Positions 4,687 to 9,224 of a stretch of 9,224 bases of DNA are shown piece by piece (position 1 is the first letter of the stretch; every line of letters begins with the position of its first letter). The notes below the pieces were generated by a model. That model worked only from the letters and a program-made list of their open reading frames with translations, did not search any database and had not been told where the DNA came from. Both the position numbers and the translations under genes were made by a program. The stretch comes from an uncultured Oscillospiraceae bacterium. GTDB taxonomy: Bacteria; Bacillota; Clostridia; Oscillospirales; Oscillospiraceae. The stretch spans positions 1 through 9,224 of the forward strand of contig CAAEKQ010000153.1 in NCBI GenBank assembly GCA_900756575.1, written 5' to 3'.

Positions 4687-5700
4687 TTACAGCACCTCCT
4701 GAATGGCCTTCCGGGCCATTTCCACCACGTCCTCCCGGCCCATGGCTTCCGCCAGCCGGTAGAGCTTTTCCCGGGTTAAAAGATTCTCCGCCGTGACGGA
4801 ATCCATGCCACGGGCTGCAAAATAGAACAGGGTTTCCTCGTCCAGTTCCCCGACGGTCGCCCCATGATCGCCCTGGACGTCCTCCTCGGCGCAGAGGATC
4901 AGCGGGATGGTTTTGTTCACGATCTCCTCCCCCAGCAGCAGCACGTTTTCCTGTTCCGCGCCCACCGAGCCCTTACAACCCTTCTTAAAATCAATGGTGC
5001 CCCGGAAGGTTTTCTCCGCCTGATCCTTGAGGGTTCCGTCCGCCCGGATGTTGCAGGTTGTATTTTTTCCAATGTGGTTTGCAATGAGGTTCAGGTCCAG
5101 CTTTTGATGCTTCTTGCCCAGATACCCGGCCTGATAGGTGAAGTTCGCCTTCTCGCCGTAGAGATCCATCCGGCAGCCGGAATAGAGATCGCCGCTGCCC
5201 AAATACAGGTGCAGCACCGCAATGTCGGCATTTTCCCCCAGATTTCCGCCCAAATCGTGCACCAGAACCCCGTTTTCCCCCGGCTCCAGCAGCTCCACCA
5301 GGCGGAGTTTCGCGTTTTTCTCCAGATTTAAGAGCAGCCGAAGGGCGGTGGTGTCCCCCTCCGCGCTTTTCAGGTGGGTGTACAGGGTAACTGTGCTTCC
5401 CTCTCCGGCGGTGACGTTCAGAACCGCGCCCTGGGTGCCGGAGGACTTCCATTCCACCAGCGTCTCCAGCCTTTCTCCGGCCGATGCCGTGACGGAATAG
5501 ACGGGAAGTCCTGCAAAAATCACGTCAGCATTCTCCCCCGCGCCGGTTTTTATATCCAGCGGTGCGGCAGAAATCGCCGCCTTATTTGTATCAATCGCCA
5601 ATTCTGCGCCGCTCAATTTGGGCAGATTGACGGAAATATCGTTGATATCCATCCGGTTCCAGGTGATGGCCGGGAGCCGGTTGATGCGCATGGTCTCCAT
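4687..5700 (-). CDS. sufD: SufD, Fe-S assembly scaffold subunit
   Basis: A 337-residue beta-helix protein that pairs with SufB in the SufBC2D complex, where it supports iron entry and cluster building. The N-terminus reads INRLPAITWNRMDIN (6-20), as in Clostridial SufD. The C-terminal signature CAEEDVQGDHGATVGELDEE contains His279, matching the conserved functional histidine of E. coli SufD, followed by the shared SufB/SufD tail ETLFYFAARGM. Start choice: ATG at 5700 has AAAGGAG 6 nt upstream and lies 20 nt after the sufB stop. The in-frame ATG at 5724 would overlap that stop and add 8 residues (MMDGKENI), which really encode this ribosome binding site; it is possible but has only a weaker GAAGGG. 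The protein is more diverged than SufB, as is usual. Confidence 0.96.
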   Translation of the reverse strand: METMRINRLPAITWNRMDINDISVNLPKLSGAELAIDTNKAAISAAPLDIKTGAGENADVIFAGLPVYSVTASAGERLETLVEWKSSGTQGAVLNVTAGEGSTVTLYTHLKSAEGDTTALRLLLNLEKNAKLRLVELLEPGENGVLVHDLGGNLGENADIAVLHLYLGSGDLYSGCRMDLYGEKANFTYQAGYLGKKHQKLDLNLIANHIGKNTTCNIRADGTLKDQAEKTFRGTIDFKKGCKGSVGAEQENVLLLGEEIVNKTIPLILCAEEDVQGDHGATVGELDEETLFYFAARGMDSVTAENLLTREKLYRLAEAMGREDVVEMARKAIQEVL

Positions 5701-5720
5701 GATGTTCTCCTTTCCGTCCA

Positions 5721-7127
5721 TCATCCGATGCTGCCCTTCATTTCCAGCCGAATGAGGTTGTTCATCTCAATGGCGTACTCCAAAGGCAGCTCCTTGGACA
5801 CGTTGTCCGCGAACCCGCTGACGATCAGCGCCTTGGCCTCGTCCTCGCTGAGGCCCCGGCTCATCAGGTAGAAAATCGCCTCGTCGGAGATTTTGCCGAT
5901 CCGCGCCTCGTGGCCCACATTGGCGTCCCGGGTGCGGATGTCCATGGCGGGGATGGTGTCACTCCGGCTCTCGTCGTCCACCATCAGGCTTTGGCAGCTT
6001 ACCGCCGATTTGCTCCCCTTCGCCGCGGGCAGAATCGTCACGGAGCTTCGGAACGTGCTGACGCCGCCGGACTTGGAAATCGACCGCGCATTCATGTAAG
6101 AGCTGGTGTTGGGCGCCTTATGCACCACTCTTGCGCCGGTGTCGAGATTCTGGGTGGCCCCGGCGAAGGTGATGCCGGTATATTCCATTCTCGCGCCCTC
6201 ACCATTTAAGATACTGGTGGGGTAAAGATAGCTTACGTGGGAACCAAAGGAGCCGGACACCCACTCGATCCGTCCGCCCTCCTCCACCAGCGCCCGCTTG
6301 GTGTTCAGGTTGTACATATTTTTCGACCAGTTCTCGATGGTGGAGTACCGGAGCCGGGCGTTTTTGCCCACAAACAGCTCCACGCAGCCCGCGTGCAGGT
6401 TCGCCACATTGTATTTCGGGGCCGAGCAGCCCTCGATGAAGTGGAGATCTGCGCCCTCGTCCACGATAATCAGCGTGTGCTCAAACTGGCCCGCGCCGGG
6501 TGCATTCAGCCGGAAGTAGGACTGGAGGGGGATTTCCACCTTCACGCCCTTGGGCACATAGACAAAGGAGCCGCCGGACCAGACCGCCCCGTGGAGCGCC
6601 GCGAACTTGTGATCCGTGGGCTTCACCAGCTTCATGAAGTGCTTGCGCACCATCTCGGCATAGGGGCCGGTGAGCGCGCTCTCCATGTCCGTGTACACCA
6701 CGCCCTGGGCCGCCACCTCGTCCTTGACGTTATGGTAAACCAGCTCGGAATCGTACTGTGCCCCCACCCCAGCCAGAGATTTCTGCTCCGCCTGGGGGAT
6801 GCCCAGCCGCTCAAAGGTATCCTTGATGTCCTGGGGCACCTCCGACCACTTGGCCTTCATATTCGTATTGGGGCGGACGTAGGTGACGATGTGGTCCATG
6901 TCCAGCCCATCAATGCTGGGGCCCCAGTTCGGCATTTTCGTCTCATGATAAATTTGCAGGGCCTCCAGCCGGAACTGCTCCATCCAGGCGGGATCGTGCT
7001 TTTCCCGGGACAGCTGCGTTACGATTTGCGGGGTCAGGCCGGCCTCCAGACGGTAGGCGTCCTTTTCCTCGTCTTTGATGTCATAGACGCTTCTGTCAAT
7101 ATCATTTACTCTTGTTTTCTCATCCAT
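5721..7127 (-). CDS. sufB: SufB, Fe-S assembly scaffold core
   Basis: A 468-residue core subunit of SufBC2D, where the nascent cluster is assembled. Length and sequence are typical. Landmarks: WGPSIDGLDMDHI (68-80), the GAVWSGGSFVYVPKGV block (180-195), IEGCSAP (231-237), and Cys378 in SAVSCQSLMV, which aligns with the catalytic Cys405 of E. coli SufB. The C-terminal ANVGHEARIGKISDEA block (402-416) and YLMSRGLSEDEA (420-431) are nearly invariant in the family. Start: ATG at 7127 has AGGAGG 9 nt upstream, embedded in the sufC 3' end, and lies 4 nt after the sufC stop. A TTG 24 nt further up is in frame but would sit on that ribosome binding site, so it is rejected. Confidence 0.98.
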   Translation of the reverse strand: MDEKTRVNDIDRSVYDIKDEEKDAYRLEAGLTPQIVTQLSREKHDPAWMEQFRLEALQIYHETKMPNWGPSIDGLDMDHIVTYVRPNTNMKAKWSEVPQDIKDTFERLGIPQAEQKSLAGVGAQYDSELVYHNVKDEVAAQGVVYTDMESALTGPYAEMVRKHFMKLVKPTDHKFAALHGAVWSGGSFVYVPKGVKVEIPLQSYFRLNAPGAGQFEHTLIIVDEGADLHFIEGCSAPKYNVANLHAGCVELFVGKNARLRYSTIENWSKNMYNLNTKRALVEEGGRIEWVSGSFGSHVSYLYPTSILNGEGARMEYTGITFAGATQNLDTGARVVHKAPNTSSYMNARSISKSGGVSTFRSSVTILPAAKGSKSAVSCQSLMVDDESRSDTIPAMDIRTRDANVGHEARIGKISDEAIFYLMSRGLSEDEAKALIVSGFADNVSKELPLEYAIEMNNLIRLEMKGSIG

Positions 7128-7131
7128 CGGC

Positions 7132-7884
7132 TCAGCCCTCCTGTTTCTCAAATTCGGAGAAGCCCTGGGCGTTGATCTTGTCCACCAAGGTCGCGTCGCC
7201 GTCGGCCACCAACGTGCCGCCCACCATCACATGGGCCTTGTCCACATGAATGCGCTCCAGAAGCCGGGTGGAATGGGTGATGATGAGCAGGCTCCCCCCG
7301 TGCTGCTTCTGATACTGGGCGATGCCATCGGACACAATGCGCACTGCGTCCACATCGAGGCCCGAGTCGGTCTCGTCGAGAATGGCAAGATCGGGCTTGA
7401 GCATCAGCAGCTGGAGCATCTCGGCCTTCTTCTTCTCGCCGCCGGAGAAGCCCACGTTCAGGTCGCGCTCGGCGTAGCTGTCGTCCATCTGGAGCACCTC
7501 CATGGCCTTTTTCAGCTCTTTTTTGAAGTTCCAGAGGCTCAGGCGCTTGCCGGTTCGCTGCTCCAGCGCGGAACGGATGAAGGCGCTGACGGTGATGCCG
7601 GGGATTTCGATGGGGCTTTGGAAGGACAAAAACAGGCCGTTTTTCGCCCGCACATCCGGGGCGGCGCTGGTGATCTCTTCTCCCTTGAACACGATTTTGC
7701 CCGCCGTCACCTGATATTTGGGGTTGCCCGCCAGGGTATAGCCCAGGGTGGACTTGCCGGTGCCGTTGGGGCCCATGAGCACGTGGGTCTCCCCCTTGCC
7801 GATTGTAAGACAGACGTTGTGCAGAATCTCCTTGTCCTCCACCCGGACGGAGACGTTTTGAACCTCAAGTAATTTCTTTTCCAT
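7132..7884 (-). CDS. sufC: SufC, ABC-type ATPase of the SufBCD complex
   Basis: A 250-residue soluble ABC ATPase that drives conformational change in SufBD during cluster assembly. All ABC motifs are visible: Walker A GPNGTGKST (38-46), Q-loop Gln89 in SFQSP, the signature FSGGEKKK (146-153), Walker B LAILDE with Glu171, D-loop SGLD (174-177) and switch His204 in IITHS. The FSGGEKKKAEMLQLL and LDETDSGLDVDA segments are diagnostic of SufC among ABC ATPases. There is no membrane segment, as expected. Its start lies inside the last 20 nt of the regulator gene, with a modest AAAGGA (7896-7901) 11 nt upstream, so its translation may depend on coupling with the regulator. sufB follows after 4 nt. 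Confidence 0.98.
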   Translation of the reverse strand: MEKKLLEVQNVSVRVEDKEILHNVCLTIGKGETHVLMGPNGTGKSTLGYTLAGNPKYQVTAGKIVFKGEEITSAAPDVRAKNGLFLSFQSPIEIPGITVSAFIRSALEQRTGKRLSLWNFKKELKKAMEVLQMDDSYAERDLNVGFSGGEKKKAEMLQLLMLKPDLAILDETDSGLDVDAVRIVSDGIAQYQKQHGGSLLIITHSTRLLERIHVDKAHVMVGGTLVADGDATLVDKINAQGFSEFEKQEG

Positions 7885-8311
7885 GGTGATCCGATTCCTT
7901 TCTATGGCTTCTGGTGCGTTTCAGTAGTTCTTGTAGTGTAATTCCATCTAAATATCCGTCGATGGCATCCTGTAGACCGGCCCAAAGGGAGCAGGCCATG
8001 CAGGCGTCCTGCCGGGCACAGCTCTCCTCCTCCACGCAGGCCACGGGGGCAAGAGAACCCTCGGTACACCGGAGAATTTCGCCCACGGTGTAGTCACTTC
8101 CGTCCCGGAGCAGCCGATAGCCGCCGCCCCTGCCGCTGGAGGCCGCAATGAGATTGCCGCGCACCAGAGTTTTGGTGATGCTTTCGAGATATTTCAGGGA
8201 GATGTCCTGCCGGGCGGCAATCTCCTTCAGCGGCACAAAGCCGCCGGAATCGTGGGCCAGCAGGTCGCACATCACCTGGAGCGCGTATCTTCCCTTGGTC
8301 GATATGAGCAT
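7865..8311 (-). CDS. iscR: Rrf2-family IscR-like Fe-S regulator of the suf operon
   Basis: A 148-residue transcription factor. Residues 1-65 form the Rrf2 winged helix: MLISTKGRYALQVMCDLL, then VPLKEIAARQDISLKYLESI, then SGRGGGYRLL with the basic wing. The cluster-binding region carries Cys92, Cys98, Cys104 and Cys107. E. coli IscR uses Cys92, Cys98, Cys104 and His107, so the three cysteine spacings are kept and the fourth ligand position is a cysteine here. It probably binds a [2Fe-2S] cluster and represses the operon when clusters are plentiful. It is the first gene, with GGGAGGG (8318-8324) 6 nt before the ATG, and its last codons overlap sufC by 20 nt. The palindrome at 8347-8369 supports autoregulation. 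Calling it IscR rather than a generic Rrf2 protein is inference from the cysteines and context. Confidence 0.95.
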   Translation of the reverse strand: MLISTKGRYALQVMCDLLAHDSGGFVPLKEIAARQDISLKYLESITKTLVRGNLIAASSGRGGGYRLLRDGSDYTVGEILRCTEGSLAPVACVEEESCARQDACMACSLWAGLQDAIDGYLDGITLQELLKRTRSHRKESDHHGKEIT

Positions 8312-8332
8312 AGGCTTCCCTCCCTGGGTGAC

Positions 8333-8369
8333 ATGATAACACCTACTTACCTAGTATGTCAATAGGTAA
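8333..8369 (-). promoter_or_regulatory. suf operon promoter and Rrf2/IscR operator
   Basis: On the minus strand a consensus -35 TTGACA (8357-8362), an 18-nt spacer and an extended -10 TGT-TATCAT (TATCAT at 8333-8338) form a strong sigma-A promoter, giving a leader of only about 15 nt before the ATG at 8311. The -35 sits in the centre of a palindrome with 7-bp arms, TTACCTA-N9-TAGGTAA (8347-8369), and a further TAGGT half-site follows after AAG. A protein bound here would block RNA polymerase. The spacing resembles sites of Rrf2 dimers; the binder is presumed to be the first gene product. Confidence 0.8.
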
Positions 8370-8459
8370 AAAGGTTTTTTCAAAAATTCATGAAGATTTA
8401 AGATATTTTTTGAGGGAAATATGGTAGAATGGGGGTGGATTATACTGTATAGGTGAGCG
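8370..8459. other. AT-rich spacer between the suf promoter and the right array
   Basis: No gene is visible. The stretch is AT-rich and may act as an UP element for the minus-strand suf promoter. On the plus strand an extended -10, TGGTAGAAT (TAGAAT at 8425-8430), is followed by TATACT (8441-8446), but neither has a convincing -35. If active it would transcribe the right-hand tandem array. Confidence 0.35.
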
Positions 8460-8760
8460 CTGATGGGGAGATTCTACGAGTTTACCTGCCGCTCTACTTT
8501 ACTGGCGACCTCCGGTGGCCCCATCTTTCGCTGCACGTTTTTTTACCAACCTCTCTACTAATCCAACGACCTCCGGTGGCGCAATCGTTTTGTTTTGCGT
8601 TTTTACCTGCCGCGCTGCTAAACCGACGGTCTCCGGTGGCGATATCTTTCGCTGTACGTTTTTACCGGCATTCTCTTTTCGGAACGAGCTCCGGTGGCGT
8701 GTCTTTTGTGGTTACGTTTTGACTGGTCGCTCTGCTCGACCAGCGACCTCCGGTGGCCCC
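8460..8760 (+). repeat. Degenerate 60-bp tandem array (right)
   Basis: CTCCGGTGGC occurs at 8510-8519, 8571-8580, 8631-8640, 8689-8698 and 8748-8757, giving periods of 61, 60, 58 and 59 bp. A decayed unit without the motif precedes the first copy. Each unit continues as roughly ATCTTTCGCTGCACG, then TTTTTACC and a GCTCTGCT-like segment, and ends GCGAC before the next motif. The last unit runs directly into the terminal hairpin at 8761-8784, whose left arm is the unit's ATCTTTCG block. The fifth unit is preceded by a local 7-bp hairpin, CTGGTCG/CGACCAG (8723-8743). Open frames through it give repetitive low-quality peptides and are not called. Confidence 0.8.
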
Positions 8761-8784
8761 ATCTTTCGTTGCACGACGAAAGAT
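8761..8784 (+). repeat. Terminal hairpin C of the right repeat
   Basis: Arms ATCTTTCGT and ACGAAAGAT pair perfectly over 9 bp around the loop TGCACG. The loop is identical to hairpin A, while the closing pair is T-A here and C-G there. Confidence 0.85.
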
Positions 8785-8800
8785 AGGGGAGAAAGGCGTG

Positions 8801-8827
8801 CCAAAGGGCTCCAAAGCCGCCCTTTGG
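8801..8827 (+). repeat. Second hairpin, right repeat
   Basis: Arms CCAAAGGGC and GCCCTTTGG (9 bp) flank a 9-nt loop. It is the counterpart of 476-500 in the left copy. Confidence 0.75.
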
Positions 8828-8914
8828 AATCTGGCTTTTTATACGGGGGTTCGGAGGGGAGACGTGCGTAGGCCCTACGTGTTCGCATTGGTGCAATTAA
8901 CGCGATTTAGGCCC

Positions 8915-8947
8915 GTCCGTGGCGTGCTCCGCACTGCTTCCACGGAC
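8915..8947 (-). repeat. Central hairpin of the right repeat
   Basis: Arms GTCCGTGG (8915-8922) and CCACGGAC (8940-8947) are identical to those at 358-390, with a conserved inner GTGC/GCAC stem. Confidence 0.75.
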
Positions 8948-9186
8948 TCGATTGTACTGCACGTAATGCAGAGGAATTGTTAGAACTTTAAGAATAACCA
9001 ACTTAATTTGTAGTCGGAAGTCGGGCTGTTGCGTAAGTCTTGCTGTCTTTCTGAGCACCCGCAGCACGCAGAGGCAAGGGGATAAGCGGAGCGCCGCAGC
9101 CGACGTAATCGCGTCAAACGCACCGTTGCGAACACGTAGGCACAAAGTACGTCAGGTTTACACTAAAACATTAACCCCTGGGGATT

Positions 9187-9206
9187 CAAGGGGCCGCAGC
9201 CCCTTG
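9187..9206 (-). repeat. TGCG-loop hairpin at the far end of the right repeat
   Basis: On the minus strand, arms CAAGGGGC and GCCCCTTG (8 bp) enclose TGCG. It matches 49-70 with changed but still paired inner bases. Confidence 0.8.
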
Positions 9207-9224
9207 GCACGCCTTTCTCCCCTA

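Larger units (their letters stand above)
8761..9224 (-). repeat. Right copy of the ~530-bp structured repeat (inverted, cut by window end)
   Basis: This gene-free stretch is the inverted partner of 1-541. Read on the minus strand it repeats the left copy: the GGAGAAAGGCGTGCCAA block and TGCG hairpin, GTGCCTACGTGTTCGCAA, TTGACGCGATTACGTCGG, the CTTCCGACTACAAATTA block, AATCGAGTCCGTGG and the central hairpin, then TATACGGGGG and the terminal hairpin. The final ~25 nt of the far end (its terminal hairpin) fall outside the window. Conservation is patchy, with identical blocks of about 15-40 nt separated by diverged stretches, as expected if structure or binding sites are selected. Confidence 0.8.

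Noticed and set aside
3365..4702. 445-codon open frame on the plus strand opposite sufS
   Set aside because: It is antisense to a fully recognisable sufS, has no family features, and is explained by the GC-rich codon bias of the opposite strand. The same applies to plus-strand frames at 4864-5331, 6237-7175 and 7231-7872.
8510..8757. Regular CTCCGGTGGC motifs at ~60 bp resembling a CRISPR array
   Set aside because: The conserved motif is only about 10 bp, the intervening sequence is itself repetitive between units, the periods drift (58-61), and no cas gene is present.
8453..8983. Plus-strand open frames through the right array and repeat (8453-8722, 8515-8871, 8753-8983)
   Set aside because: The peptides merely reflect the DNA repeat read in different frames, and I saw no ribosome binding site that decides a start.

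Overview
The window is chromosomal DNA, most likely from an anaerobic Firmicute of the class Clostridia (my guess is a gut Oscillospirales/Oscillospiraceae relative). The evidence is the gene order Rrf2 regulator-sufC-sufB-sufD-sufS-sufU, a Zn-type SufU scaffold, strong AGGAGG ribosome binding sites, fairly GC-rich coding sequence, and a phage-type DnaD-like initiator typical of Firmicute prophages. The taxon is inferred from gene families; no search was run.

Layout. (1) Positions 1-541 hold a non-coding, hairpin-rich repeat of about 530 bp, followed by a short degenerate 60-bp tandem array (545-660), a symmetrical terminator (667-701) and candidate minus-strand promoters (719-779). (2) Positions 813-2834, all on the minus strand, form a small phage-derived cassette: an XRE repressor, a replisome organizer with a winged-helix N-terminus and DnaD-like C-terminus, and a sigma-region-4-like phage regulator. 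The repressor gene has its own promoter and terminator. The initiator gene contains a cluster of CGTCACG motifs and a 20-bp palindrome that look like an origin, and two tandem palindromic operators lie upstream of it. (3) Positions 3018-8369, also minus strand, are a complete SUF iron-sulfur cluster assembly operon. It starts at an IscR/Rrf2 promoter with a palindromic operator (8333-8369) and ends at a strong terminator (3018-3046). (4) Positions 8460-9224 hold a five-copy 60-bp tandem array followed by a second copy of the 530-bp repeat in inverted orientation, cut by the window end.

How it works together. The Rrf2 protein, with four conserved-position cysteines, probably senses Fe-S status and autoregulates the operon. 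SufS extracts sulfur from cysteine, SufU accepts it through a Zn-site cysteine, and the SufBCD ATPase scaffold builds the cluster. The genes overlap or are closely spaced, consistent with translational coupling. The phage cassette has replication-initiation and regulatory genes only; no integrase, terminase or structural gene is visible here, so it looks like a remnant or a minimal element.

The least explained feature is the pair of mirror-image repeats bounding the whole gene block. Their terminal stem-loops differ between copies by compensatory base changes that keep pairing intact, and one hairpin class keeps a UGCG (UNCG-type) tetraloop. This points to a selected RNA or DNA structure in a repeat family that I cannot name.
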